A stretch of DNA of 64,000 nt. Origin: Sipunculus nudus (Eukaryota > Annelida > Sipuncula > Golfingiida > Sipunculidae). The position numbers were made by a program, and so were the translations under genes. Where the stretch lies: the NCBI GenBank assembly GCA_026874595.1, contig CM049307.1, positions 60,578,870 through 60,642,869 of the forward strand. The letters run 5' to 3'. Shown here in pieces: positions 47,301 to 59,555 of this stretch (position 1 is its first letter; each line of letters opens with the position of its first letter). Under the pieces are notes generated by a model, which was given only the letters and a program-made list of their open reading frames with translations, did not search any database and was not told the DNA's origin.

Positions 47301-50300
47301 TATCTGATTCTTAAACTATGTATGTACATCTGCTGAGTTCCATTTTGGTTTGGGACTACTTGGCAGGGCAGTATCACTCGCTTACTATCAGATTATTTTT
47401 GTGTCCTGCTGTCACCCAGGCCCGGTGTCTAACGCACCTGCAGGTCCTGGGTGTTTAATCAACCCCATTGCTAGGTCTTAACACAAAGGAACCCCCCACC
47501 CGTTTGTGCGTGATACCAAGCTGTTGGGCAAAATAATAAATAATGAAACAGCCATTACAATTGGTCTGATCATTCTGTGGTTTGCCAATCTGATGCTGGT
47601 TAACTGATTTCTGGTCAATAATGTTTGGCTCTACATGGGCTTGGCCACTGACTTCTGTTAAATGCCAGATATTGCTAGTAAGTGTCTAGCTCTCTGTTGG
47701 ATGGTCATATATCTTTGATGTATTGATACAGGTGCATCTGCCAATCCTGAGTACAATATTTGTCTTTGTATTGTAATGTATCGGTGCATCAGTGATTCAC
47801 CACGGCCTTGATATAATGGCCATCTTACAATCTTTTATATGATATCAATTTCCCTCTGCCATGAACTTTTTTTCCAGTGTACAAATGTTAACAAATGCAT
47901 TAATTTGAATATTATTTAAAAAGAATAAATTAAAATTAAAAATATGATATTGTTTGTGAAAGTGTTTGTATCATGAAATAAATCATCCACTTGTGGTAGT
48001 CACACTTGCGGGAAGAAACTTTCTGCATGCTGCTCCTCATTAGTGGTAGGCATTGGTTGTAAAAATATATTTGATAATTGATGTTGGATTATTAATTGAT
48101 TATTTTATTTACCTTCTATATTACTGGAAAATCTGCTGTATAGAATTATACATAAAACGTGGACCAGCTTAACTTCAGTTTAGTTTGTACATCATGCTTA
48201 GAGGTAAGTAGGGGTGGGGTTGTTTACGCTTGTTCACTGCACAAGGTTCAGTTTTTCGAGTTGTTCACTGCTTCATCTCCTGTCTTTCTGATTTCTCTGA
48301 CAGCATATTTTAATTGTTGATAATATGAATATTTTGCATATTTGCATAAATAATTGTTTTTTGATCAGTTATGCAAAAATGAAAACAACCAGTTATAGAT
48401 ATTATTGATTAATTTGCACACCACCAGATCCCAAGTGGACAAAAATCCTCAATACAGAAAAGCTACCTAACAGTAACAGAGTGGATAGAGCAATATTCAT
48501 GACTGAAAAGAGGTTTAATTGTAAATCTTATTTACTTTTCATTTTTCAGCTTGGACAGGGCAGTGAAGAGCATGAATTTCAGTACCCAGCATTACATGAA
48601 AAATCCAATTATGTGTTCACTCTGACTATCATGGTGTAAGTACATAATAATGCCAGAATTATGAAAGCAAAGATCATACAGTGGAACCTGTCTTAAAGAC
48701 CACCTGTTTATTAAAGACCACCCATGAGTGAGCTGAATGTATACATATTGGTTTACCTGACCTGTCTTATAAAACGACCTGTGAATTAAGACCATTTTTG
48801 GCCAGTCCCACAAGTGGTTTTATTACACAGGTTTCACTGTATTTTGATCATTTCAAGTTCTGAAATGTCTCACCATTATATAAGCAAATGAGAATTATGT
48901 GCATTATGCAAACAATACAGGAATATGTCAACAGTTTAAAAAAAGTCCAAGGAGTTTCTTGTTTCTAAGCAGCTTTGTATGACATAATTGTATGTATTAG
49001 TGGTAGGAATTGGTTTTAAAATCATAATCAATGATTGAAAAATAAAAAGACCTATAATCAATCATATATCAAATATTTTACGCACTTTCTGTATTACCAT
49101 ACCTTGAAATCTGCTGGATACTAGTATCTAATATATAATGTCCCCAGTAAATTGTCTGATATATATATATATAAGTATATCGGTATTCAAAATGAAACCA
49201 TCAATCCAAATGCATTCAAGGTCAACTTGCTGTCTGACAATTATGGGCGACGCAAGATTCTGTTCTGATGCTATTCACTATTTTGTGTTTGTATACCTCT
49301 GACACTATAGTGACAGGATTAAATTCTTTGCATGTACAAACATAAACATTTTTAATTGATTATGCAAAAATGTGATTTATTTAATCAATTTTGAAAAAAA
49401 AAACAGTCATGTATTAAATTGATAAATCCAAATGCATTCAAGGTCAACTTGCTGTCTGACAATTATGGGCGACGCAAGATTCTGTTCTGATGCTATTCAC
49501 TATTTTGTGTTTGTATACCTCTGACACTATAGTGACAGGATTAAATTCTTTGCATGTACAAACATAAACATTTTTAATTGATTATGCAAAAATGTGATTT
49601 ATTTAATCAATTTTGAAAAAAAAAACAGTCATGTATTAAATTGATAAATCGGAACACCACTTGTATACATGATCTTAGATATGATCTACCGGTAAGTCTC
49701 AGTATAATTCTTTGTTCCGATAGAAATTATTAATTTTATGAATCTGAGAAAAAGAAATGACTGAAATACCTACAGTGCAATTGTCCATCTGTTTGCAGGC
49801 AGCGATTGATGGCGGCGTGTGGCATTGAGAACTTTGAGTATCGAGATATCAGTCGCCCAAGTGAGTAGTTTTGGGCTGTGACTATATATTATCCCAGGAT
49901 ATAATATGTATCATGATACTTTTATCATGATGAAATACATGATACAATACATGTAAGTAGTGTTAAGAGGCCTTTCCATTCAAGCGGGACTGCACGGTCG
50001 AAATCCAACAAGTGTGTTATCATTATCCCCTTTCCATATGTACGGGTCCCGCACAGGACCCAGCAATGTTGGATTTCTGCAGGGGCCGCATGCGGATGCT
50101 ACATATATATATCAGTAGCAGTCATATGTCCTTGTCTTTAAAAAGAAAAGGGAGCTGATAGAGCTTATTAGACTGCACAAAAAATATACAATTAGTTTTC
50201 ATTGCGATATGGCCGGGGGCCAGCTTTAGTTAGAGTGTGACAGGAATTGGCCACCATTCAAGCCTGGCTGGTGAGATATGATATTAATCTGCTTCAGTCT

Positions 50301-53300
50301 ACCTCATCAGTTGTTATAAATGTTTAAACTGAATATTTTCTTAACACATTACACTAAAATTTGAGAAATTTTCATTATTATGCTTTTATCCCAACAAATG
50401 GGACCTGCTCATATGGAAATGGACTCTCCACATGCGGTCCCAACAGGGGTGAAAATCTGCACGTATGGAGACACCCTTACTGTTACAGCTCTTCTTTTTT
50501 CAAGTTTGCTTTGCCATTGCCTCCACCCTTCATAATAATGAACTTCCCCCTTTCGTTACTTTGCCTCAACCCTTCATGAATAATAAACTGCCCCTTTAGT
50601 TACTTTGCTTCCACCCTTCATGGATAATGAACTGCACCTTTGGTTTATTTGATTTTGTGGTGATTCACCAGTTAGATTCTGATTTACTGATTTCTGGCCA
50701 ATGATACGTTAAGGAACATGGCCACTTGCAGAAATGGAATGAAGCATGGCTGAAAAACTGTACAAATAGACAAGAAAGACTGTGTCCATTTGTGAAGTAC
50801 AGAGTGTGTCCTGGTGTACGGCTGCTGACATGATATTGCCAACAGGATCATTTAAGTACAAAAATGTATGCCAAATGGCCTGGCTGCTAATTTGAAAAGA
50901 TAAAAAACCTGAAAACCATATTTATAAACATCTGCATATGCACCACACCTGTACAAGATGGGATATCAGCAGTGCAGTTTCTCATGCAAGTGGAGAAGAA
51001 AAATCACTGGCTGGCACAGCCAGAAGCCCATTTATGCTGGCAAGTGTGATACAGCCAGATAATCATTAGCATTGTCTTATCCGACCATTCCCACTATATT
51101 AGCTTATCTACGCCATGAACTCTATTTGATCATTGAACATATATGAGGCCACAACTAATGGTTGGGATGATGCAAAGCAGATTCTTGCAACTTTATGTTT
51201 ATCCGTAAATGAAAGACCATGTGTAGCTTTGCCATGATTATAACAAGACAATTGATACTAGATAAAGTTCTAATGCAGTTTGTCATTTCTAGGCCTTTTT
51301 TAGGTTCATGCAACATTTTTTTTTTGTGTGTGGAGGTAATGGCCTCCATTTTTTTAATGCTAACTTAAAGAAGTATATGTACATCTGCAGAATCCATTCT
51401 GGTTTCAAACTGTGACAGGGCGTTAACCAGGCCCAATGACTACTACACCTGCAGGCCCTGGGTGCATAATCGTCCCCATTGCTGGGTCATACCACTAAGG
51501 AACCCCCAAAGGTGCACTCTTTTGTGAGTCAAACACTGCTGTTCGGCAAGACCTTCCCATTAAGCCTGCATAGCGCTCACTCTGGGTGGGGGCTGAGATT
51601 CGCCTTGGCTGAGACTGGAACTCATGATCTCCCGGCTTTGAGACCTTCGCTCTACCCCAAGCCACAGTGCACGCTGGGGCACTGGTTGTTTGCCTGCAGT
51701 TGTTCAGGCAGGCAGGCATATTCTACCTCCACACATGAGAGTATTGGTATAAACAATATCCCTTAGCGGACATTTAATAAAATACATGCCAGAGCAGCTC
51801 GATGAAGTAAGGTACCTGGCAGCATAGAGGCCAGAGCCTTGCTGGTAGTAAGATGGATCAGACCATGAATACAATATTCAAATTTGACATTGTTTGCTGT
51901 CAAATCATGAAAACATAACAGGGATGGGTTACAAAGTTGTGTGTTGGGGGGGAGGGGCACTCTTTACTTAAATTCAGGACCAGACATGTCACAACTCGGC
52001 CATTAAGCGACGGGGATGCTTATTAGGTCAAATATGGTTTATTTATTTTTCTTTTATTTTCATTTTACAGGACCTAAGCGTTGTAGCTACTTAATGAGTG
52101 GCTTGGTGAACTTTCTGAACTTCTACCAGCAACGTCTGAGTGTGTATGAGGAAATTAAAGAAAGAAATGTAAGGATCTTTTAATTCAGTTCTCAGGATTT
52201 TACACAAATTTTTTTAAAAATTACCGTTGCCATATTAATGCTGCAACATATACCTTATACTGGGAATTTATTTACACAGAAGAGCTGTTGTTTTAAATTT
52301 CTTGACTTTATTCTTGACAATCTTAAACTATTTGACTGAGGGTAATGTTTTATTCGTTTTAACTTCAGGAGTCCTTGCTGAATAGACGTGAGCAGATTTT
52401 GCGACAGAATGACGAACTTCAGCAGCAGATCAACGACGGACGAGCCAGCACTGCTCAGATCAAAGAGGAGGAACAGGAGGTCTGTACTGTCCAGTAATAC
52501 TCAGATGAACACTTGCATTAAATGTCCTATTTTACTGTCTTCATTAGTCTGGGGGTAGAGCAGGACTAAAAGCTGGAAGACTTAAGTACAAATCTCAGCT
52601 GAGAAGCAGTGAGATCTACAACAGTTGGCCCCCACCCAAGGTGAGGGCTTTGCAGGCTTAATGGGAAGGCTTAACTTTCAAACAAATGCACCTTTAGAGG
52701 GCACCACAGTGACATGACCCAGGAATAGGGTTCAGTACACCCCCAGGACCCAGCTATACACTTGAGCCTGGTAGGTTAATCATGTGGTACGGCCTTGTCA
52801 CATAGTTCTGAAACCAAAATGGAATTCTGTTGATGTACATTCTTTGTCAAGCCAGCAATAAAAAAATTGAGGTGGTTACCCCCATTAAAAAATTATATTT
52901 AAAAAAAAGTTTCCTATGTTGAACCATTTTTGCTATACAGTGCAGTACTTCCACTTGTTCTAATATACACATATATCAATGCTGCCACTTCATGCTTTTT
53001 TTTTTAAAGTAACATTTATTCAGGGGTTATTACTTTTAAATAATCATCTTGAAGTGGTGATTTTAGGCTTTTCACATGAACTTATTGAGTGCAGTAGACA
53101 TATTCTGTAAATTTTTCATAAAAATGACATTATATTTTGCATTCTAATATTTTTTTGGTGAACTTGCCAATGTTTGATAAAATCACTGAATGTATGGACT
53201 ACTAATCAGTAACAGTGGCTCAGATTTGAATCTTGATCTAGTTTCTGCTGTCAAGGGGTAGAGCACAGGACTTAAAGCCAGGAGTCTCAGCCGAGGTGGT

Positions 53301-56300
53301 GAGATTATCACAGTTAACCCCCATCAAGGTGAACACTCTGCAGGCTTAACTGGGAGGCTGCCATGGCTGTGTTTCACTCACAAACAAGTGCACCTTTTGG
53401 GGTTCATTGGTGGCATGAACCAGAAATGGGGATGAATACACGCTCAGGACCCTCATGCACAGTAGTCACTGTTACTCAGTTAAGCTAACATTAAAAATTG
53501 GAGATTGTAGCATCAGACAATTAAATTATCAAAAACTAAACATAAACTGCAAATCTTCTCACTCTTCCTTCATGTGGTCCTGACACTTTTTGTATTGATA
53601 AATTCTTAATGTGTCGTGCCCATCAGATTGTTCGGTATGTTAACCTTGCATAATACTTCACAGATTGAGGCAAAACTGGAGGCTGTTGTGAATACCTGGG
53701 AGAGCAAACATCAAGAGTCAGGGGACTGGAAACGACAGAATGTGGAGACAAAAAACAAACTGGCCGAGAAACAGGCCCTTGTGGTAAGGTTCTTATAGGT
53801 CTTATAGGTCATATTATGGTAACTGCAGCTTCCGTCCATCTGTCTATTATATTAACCTTTGACGTTGCTGTGATAACTATACAGGAATTTGATGGATTTC
53901 CATGAAACTCACCATGAATATTCACCATTCAAGTATTTAGCATGAGTTTTGTTGTCATCAAAATCTTTTCATATTTAATGAGGTCAGAGGTCACAAGGCT
54001 TGTTTGTGGTGTAGTCATGATAACTTTCCATGAATTCAGGGGATTTTGATGAATATTTACCGATGAAGTACAGTGAAACCTCTATATTGTGGGCACCCTT
54101 GGGACTGGACCACACTGCCCACTGTGTAGAGGTACCAACTCTTTTGAGGTGCCACAAGTGGAGGTTCCACAGTATCCAGCCAGAGTACGATTCTTGGCAA
54201 AATCTGTGCATGTTTAATGAGGTCAGAGGTCACACGACTGATACCGAGTGTATTATGTACTTGATATCTCTGGAAGTGTATGAATCCTGATTTGCTTTTT
54301 CATTTCACGTTGTTTAGTAATGAGAACCGTATATGAAGGCATGGAATGTAATATAAAACCAGAATATACAGAGTTAAGATCATAATCCAGGAAAAAAATG
54401 TTTCAGGCCCAGGTGAATGAGAAAACACAGAAATGTCGCAGTGAAGTGCAGACAATCTCTGAGCAGATTGTCCAGTCGCCAGACCGCATGAAACGAGAAA
54501 TGGAGCACAGTTCATTCCAGCTCACTCACCTACGAACGGAAAAGGAACAACAGCAGAGACGTAATAAAGAGCTAACTACCTACCTGGATAGCATGGCTGC
54601 ACAGCTCGCTATTGTGGAGAAGGCCAGCAAGCTGGTACAGTCAATCAGCGCAGAGAAAGATAAGGATAGGTAGGACACTTGTAACTGATTAATTGCACCA
54701 TTTCATAATGAGTACCTTCAAAAATTCAAATGAAAAGTTTTTTTTTCTGTCTATTTTAGCTCCCCTGATTGAAAGGCTAGTGCATTTGGGGGAATTAGCC
54801 ATTTGAGTAGTTTATAGAGGCCCTTCTAAGGCTGGTGGTTTTTTTTGGTTTCTCCAGTGTCCTCCCCCCCTAGAGACAACTGAAAGCCACCATCTGAGCC
54901 ATGGAGAGTGCCTTGATTATTTATAAGTATTATTTTACCATCCATGTAAAATAAATAACGTTAGTAGTTTTTTTCTTTACCCACAATCCCTAAAAAGCAA
55001 AGTTGTACAATTGTGATTAGATTTGTCACAGTGTTATTCAAGAACACTGAAGAAACGGTTTTCTCTAATGTTCTACTTGATTGCATGATTGCATCAAAAT
55101 CTCTAACTAGAAATCTGCATTCTGAGGAATGCAAGCCTCTGCCATCTAGGGTCCCTATTGTGGGATGCTCCCAAAACGATGTTTGCATTCACTTATTTGC
55201 CGCTATTCTAAGATACATTTATGTTCATTGGAGAAGTTTCTTGATGACTTCCTGAATCTGGATCATGTGCTGGATCCACACCAAAATCTAAACTGATTCT
55301 ACATTGGCCCATTCCAAAAAGACCCCTGCAAATTTTATGAGATTCTGTTACTGGATTGCGCAAGTGATGTTGTTAAAAAACACAAATAAAAGGGGATGAA
55401 AGCATGCCCTCCTGGTGGAGCCAATTAGTCCCCCCAGAGAAGGCTGTTTTTATCTGCAAGCCCCAAACCTTAGAAGATAATGCACAAAGTTTGTTTACTC
55501 TGAAATAGGGCTTGTCTGGAGAAAGAGATTGTATCCACTGACTTGAAATAAGTATAGATTTGTGAATAAGGCATTGAAATATTGTTACTGATATATATAG
55601 ATATATATATATGTATATATATGTTACGAAAATCTTTACACAGAGAGATACAGGCAGAGGTCTTCAACTTGAACGAGGAGAAACAGAGCAGACAAAGTGA
55701 GTACCACGATTACATGACGCAGGTCAACAACATCAAGCGCCATCTATGTCTCAAATCTGAGAAGTTGGACCGAGCAGTTCTACAAACCACCAACACCAAC
55801 AACGCCTTGAATGACCAGAAAGAACAACTCAAGAGGTGAGGATTCATGAAGGATGGAAAATTCAAATTTTCATTTTGTCTTTGTATCTTGTCTGTTCAAC
55901 CTACTCTTATTAAATAATAGGCCTGTTAATTGCTAAGGGGCCTTCAATTCAGTTGATTATTGATTCTTGCCATTCAATTCAATTCTCGAATTGATAATTG
56001 TATACTTCAAAATTTTCTAAAAATTTCATCCCATATGATACTCCCATAGAATTATAGATTAAGGTTATTATATACATGAGAATTTATGCTGACCAAGCAA
56101 TATTTAAATCTTCTCATCCATTATTGTGCTAACATCTAATGAAGGATATAAGATGACTTTTTATGTATAATAACAGTGTTACTTCATCACGTATGCTGTT
56201 TAACTGTTCATAGGTAAGAGCTAGAGACCGAAAAGGTAGAAAATGAATGAAAATGCAGTCATTGAAATTAGTAGATTATTTCATGCCTGATTTGGTTATT

Positions 56301-57419
56301 GATTAATGACTGGCTTTGATTCAGTGCATCAAAGCATTGTTACAGCCCTAATAAATAATAGGTTTTAAATGACAGCACAAGAGTCCAGCGAACATCAAGC
56401 CTTGTACTGGCAGCGTGCTAGGTCTCCCATTGTAGCCTGTGGAAGAGGCCAGGGGGTGTGCTGTCAGTCAAAACAACAATATTGTGACAACATTGGCTCT
56501 AAGTGGACTCGCTGGGCTAGTATCTGTTTTGCTGGCAATGGATACATGGCTATGATATCATAATATTGGTCCATGACACTAGACAAAGCAGAAGCATAAT
56601 ATGACCCATAATATGATATCAGAGTATGTTCAGCCAGAAGGGATCAATCAGAGCTTTTTATGACAAAGTCAGTTTATATTAAAACTGTACCTGGTAATGA
56701 TTGAATGAGATATTTAGGAAAATATTTCAGGAATTATAGTAAGCCAGGCTGGAGTCTAACATCACTTGTTCACAGCTGAGGACTACAGGTACTGTGGTGT
56801 CCTATGAACACATTGCATTGAGTCATTTATTCTATTGCAGTCAGCTGGAAATGACACAAGCCAAGAGGTCTAAGGAGGATAATGTCTGTGACACTTTCCT
56901 CCAAGAGATGCGTGTGCTCCGACAGAAAGAATGCCAAGCAGCAGAAGCTCACCAAAAGCTGGTCCAAAGGTCAAAGGAGACTGAATCCAAGTTTCTTGCC
57001 ATGGTATGTTAACATGTTAACCTTTACACGGGCCTTGTTTGCTGATGATAGTAACAAGGGTTAATGAACTGGAGTTCAGACAGAAGCCAAAGCCTCCCCC
57101 CTCCCCCCCCCCCCCAGCAAAAAAGCCTCCTCCATCCCTTAGAAAGCGACACCCATTTAAAATTCCTTCGGACACTCTGCCTTTATGACAAAGAGGACAA
57201 AGGCCCATAGCCCTAGAATCAATCTGTATCATATCTAATTCATCTAACATCTAATTGTTCGGATAAATAATGCTCTACTGTATATATAAAAATAACAGCA
57301 TCACACCGGATGATCTTTTAATCTGTTGATATTTTCAGATGGATGATTACCACGCTGCTCTGGCAGAGATGTGGGAGACTGTAATGACCAAGGTCAAGGA
57401 AGCACAGACCAGCCCCTGA
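44368..57419 (+). CDS. NUF2: Kinetochore protein NUF2 (Ndc80 complex), 11 exons, 454 residues
   Basis: Coding exons: 44,368-44,481; 46,769-46,843; 48,550-48,635; 49,799-49,860; 52,071-52,168; 52,369-52,479; 53,664-53,783; 54,407-54,669; 55,644-55,835; 56,841-57,003; 57,339-57,419. All introns are GT-AG, the phases join and the sum is 1,365 bases. Nuf2 pairs with Ndc80 in the outer kinetochore. Its calponin-homology head helps bind microtubules and its coiled coil carries the rod to Spc24/Spc25. The head is residues 1 to about 145: FPRMPVDRLVADLGQIYPDL, MSRWMTINTYILNNLFGVTV, EFQYPALHEKSNY, and CPKAKR-like PRPKRCSYLMSGLVNFLNFY. From about 146 to the end the protein is heptad-rich coiled coil. 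The conserved QIVQSPDRMKREM (about 245-260) corresponds to the IVDSPEKLK motif of vertebrate Nuf2. Human NUF2 is 464 residues. No lesions are seen. The ATG at 44,368 gives the expected short lead before FPR. Confidence 0.93.
44740..44820. repeat. Single Tc1/mariner-like terminus (decayed)
   Basis: TA followed by CAGTAAAACCTCGGAATTAC and AAAGTGGTCGC resembles the left end of the MITE at 48,679 (CAGTGGAACCTG then AAAGACCACC). A right end is not clear. Confidence 0.4.
44844..45962. mobile_element. Unclassified element of 326-bp tandem repeats bounded by a 12-bp inverted motif (NUF2 intron 1)
   Basis: GTATCGCCAGAC at 44,844-44,855 is the exact inverse of GTCTGGCGATAC at 45,951-45,962. The left end is itself nearly palindromic (TATCGCCAGAC-ATA-GTCTGGAGATA). 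Inside are two full and one partial copies of a unit with period 326 bp (CCTTTTCTTG at 45,185 and 45,511), each carrying GGGGTCATGACC and TTGACCTTGAATA. The last stretch (45,655-45,720) is low-complexity AATTTAATTT. No coding content. Confidence 0.5.
46297..46607. repeat. Degenerate minisatellite in NUF2 intron 1
   Basis: Roughly 18-20 bp units of the form CACCTCCCTATTACAGA, repeated more than a dozen times with many substitutions. Confidence 0.85.
47258..47530 (-). mobile_element. SINE family A copy (intron 2 of NUF2, minus)
   Basis: GTGGAGGTAACCGCCTCCAT, then ATGTACATCTGCTGAGTTCC, CACCTGCAGGTCCTGGGTG and CCCATTGCTAGGTC match, in order, the copy at 51,325-51,680. It is truncated before the tRNA-like head. 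Confidence 0.65.
48679..48839. mobile_element. Tc1/mariner-like MITE, 161 bp (intron 3 of NUF2)
   Basis: CAGTGGAACCTGTCTTAAAG at the left and CACAGGTTTCACTG at the right are terminal inverted repeats (12/13 or better in the outer bases). TA flanks both ends (48,677-48,678 and 48,840-48,841), as expected for this superfamily. Confidence 0.75.
49209..49652. repeat. Perfect tandem duplication, period 222 bp (intron 3 of NUF2)
   Basis: ATGCATTCAAGGTCAACTTG starts at 49,210 and again at 49,432. The two copies appear identical base for base through TATTAAATTGATAAATC, including a run of ten A. Confidence 0.9.
49967..50490. mobile_element. Candidate MITE with internal inverted repeats (intron 4 of NUF2)
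   Basis: CCCTTTCCATATGTACGGGTCC near 50,030 and its inverse GGGACCTGCTCATATGGAAATGG near 50,400 form imperfect arms. CCTTTCCATTCAAGCGGGAC at 49,973 may be an outer copy. Ends are not defined. Confidence 0.3.
50521..50652. repeat. Three tandem units of about 44 bp
   Basis: CTYCACCCTTCATRAATAAT followed by GAACTGCCCCTTT and TTACTTTGC is repeated three times with small changes (starts near 50,521, 50,565 and 50,609). Confidence 0.8.
51325..51680 (-). mobile_element. SINE family A copy with tRNA-like head (intron 4 of NUF2, minus)
   Basis: On the minus strand the head reads GTGGCTTGGGGTAGAGCGAA (A-box-like) and ATGAGTTCCAGTCTC (B-box-like). The body has CCCCCACCCAGAGTGAG, CTTAATGGGAAGG, GTGCACCTTTGGGGG and CCTGCAGGTGTAGTAG. 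It ends in an A-rich tail. The open frames seen here on both strands are by-products of this element. Confidence 0.7.
52545..52895 (+). mobile_element. SINE family A copy (intron 6 of NUF2, plus)
   Basis: GTCTGGGGGTAGAGCAGGAC begins the tRNA-like head. CCCCCACCCAAGGTGAG, CTTAATGGGAAGGC, TGCACCTTTAGAGGG, CCCCAGGACCC and GATGTACATTCTTTGTC follow in the order of the family. It ends with CCCCCATTAAAAAA. Confidence 0.7.
53250..53490 (+). mobile_element. SINE family A copy, truncated (intron 6 of NUF2, plus)
   Basis: AAGGGGTAGAGCACAGGACT and TCTCAGCCGAGGTGGTGAGA start the copy. AACCCCCATCAAGGTGAACA, CTTAACTGGGAGGC and TGCACCTTTTGGGG follow. The 3' part is missing. Confidence 0.65.
54071..54172. 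mobile_element. Tc1/mariner-like MITE, 102 bp (intron 7 of NUF2)
   Basis: CAGTGAAACCTCTATATTG at the left and GGAGGTTCCACAG at the right are inverted ends with TA on both sides. Its inner CCCTTGGGACTGG differs from the 161-bp MITE, so it is a separate family with related ends. Confidence 0.65.
55090..55430 (+). repeat. Dispersed repeat, copy 2 (intron 8 of NUF2)
   Basis: Same ordered blocks as 37,247-37,600 (ACTAGAAATCTGCATTCT, GGATGCTCC, CTGATTCT, ATGAGATTC, CCTCCTGGTGGAGCC). No hAT-like ends were found around this copy. Confidence 0.65.
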
Positions 57420-59555
57420 ACACCCACAAACAGTCAGCTCATAGACAGTCTACATGCAGTTATATTGAAAATCAGCTACTGTGTGCCTGTTTAAAACCGT
57501 GACCAAGAGTGCTACCTGAAATATATATTCTAGTAGGAATTTAGCAAAGAGCTCATATTCATGTATACTTCAGGCCATGCTTTTGTTTTAGTTTTCAAAC
57601 ATTTGATGGTAGGAGCTGAGTGAACATTTTTTGGAGGGGCTGTAGCAGGCTGAGCAAAATAAATGTTTGAATTAAAATCTATTTGGAAATAATTTTCATT
57701 TTTTTTTTATTCAAGGAAATCTGAGTTAGGGGGGTTTGTAAGCCAAAAGAAGAAAAAATGGCCTATCGCATGCAAATTGATCTTTTAACAGTGTTACACA
57801 TACACATTTGTGCCTTGTACTGAAGATAAAAGCATGTATTTTTGTAGTATATGAACACACATTTTCAGCTTTACACTGCCAAACTGTTTGAATATTGACC
57901 GCAAGTAGAGGACCCGTTCATATATTGTGCAGGTGACAATTAGATGCCAACATTTGTTGATTTGGTGTTTATTTTTTCTAATGGGAGAATTGCCATGGGG
58001 TGTTCTCATTGTTACACGTGTGGATTGTTTTGTAAAAAAAAAACTAATTGACAGGCTTTCTGTTGCTCACGAGGCATTTAGGTGCTGTACAAATTTGAAT
58101 ATGTTACCGGACCTGTGGTGTACATTTGTGAAGTACAAGAAACCGAACATCAGATCTGCCACATTGGTGGAACTACTACTTACACACACACTCAGTTTCA
58201 CTTTCAATGTATATTAGACCTGATGACTTTATAACATATTGGGATAAGTATACCAATATCATGTTAGCTAAGTATCTACCTTAATTATTCTGATATTTTT
58301 AATTCATCACATGCATTACATAACACAAACACAGACATATGCTTAGGTTTTGTCTTGTGCTGGAATAAATCTCATAATAAACTGTTTTTGTGTCAGTATT
58401 TTTTTGCGATGTGGAGCTTTTTGTGATAAATGAAGAACTGCTTGATATTAAAATAAAAATCTTTATTTTCAGACTGATACGTCTTCCTTAAGGTATCATT
58501 TGGTTGAAAGAAAAAATAAATGTGTATCACAGACATTTCCTGTTCCTGACTTCTCTAGAAGCTGCTCATACTTCATATATCTTTCAGCTATTCTGCATAT
58601 ATATATAAATATATATAATAATACACATCTCTGAAAAATTGGGTAGAAGCAAAAGACAGTTGGTGACTTCTCCTCCATGGTTATTATAAACTGTTTTAAG
58701 ATGCTTACAGGTAATGTGAAGATAAAGAACTGAGGAAAAATATTTAAGCACAAGAAATACAGTAATAATCTTATCCAGGCCCCAATTTTTACTGTCCTTA
58801 CATGCAAAACCCCATGCTTGACCAGTTTGTGAATAGTTATTTATTATAATTAGCGGAAAGTAGTAACTGGAAATCACTTCCTAATGCAGCCTCCCATGGA
58901 TAAAATCATTAAACCCCCCTCCCCCATTATTTGACCTATTTCTGGGAACAAATCACAACCTCTCCCTCTTGCACTCCTCCTTTGTAAGCATCCTAAATAT
59001 GCAAAAGTTGTTTGTTCAAGCTAAGCTGCCAATGTTTGTTTAAGGAGGATGAATGGTTAAAATGTTGCTTGCACAGACTTCAGCAGGGATCAAACCTGAT
59101 GAATTTGAACGGGCTCTTAATGTACTATATTGAAAAAAAAAACATTTTTAAGGCTCTGAAATTTGTACTTTTCCTTGGAAGACCTGGAAAATCTTGAATT
59201 TTGAAGCAGAGGGCTAGTTCTACCCATTTTTCAAAGCACTACTATCTCCCATATACATTATGTTAAAAAAGTTAGTACTGTTATTTGTAAATAAGCTTTT
59301 GAAATATCTAAAACTGGTCCTTTAAATTTGGTCAAGAGTTGATACAAGCCATGTCAACCAGGGGTAATAGCAATTGAACAAAAGTAGAGCTTATTTCTGT
59401 GGACGGTTCTTAGTCACTATACATGCCCTGGCGGCAGCTTAGTTTAAACGTGAAGCCTTCAGCTCTGCTGTTTAATATGTAAACCACCTGGAGAGGTCCA
59501 AGCTCGAAAGCACACAATGTATTATATAGTAATCATTTACATCACAGGCCAAGCA
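57420..59555. other. Interval between the convergent NUF2 and minus-strand genes
   Basis: Holds the 3' UTRs of both genes. Candidate plus-strand poly(A) signals AATAAA lie at 57,658, 58,364 and 58,376; which one NUF2 uses cannot be told. Short open frames here (57,927-58,217; 58,496-58,877) are not convincing. Confidence 0.5.

Noticed and set aside
51479-51766. 95-codon open frame with overlapping minus-strand frames
   Set aside because: It lies in a SINE copy; the coding look comes from the GC-richer tRNA-like head.
57927-58217. 96-codon frame downstream of NUF2
   Set aside because: It lies in the likely 3' UTR interval, has no similarity I recognise and has competing frames on the minus strand.
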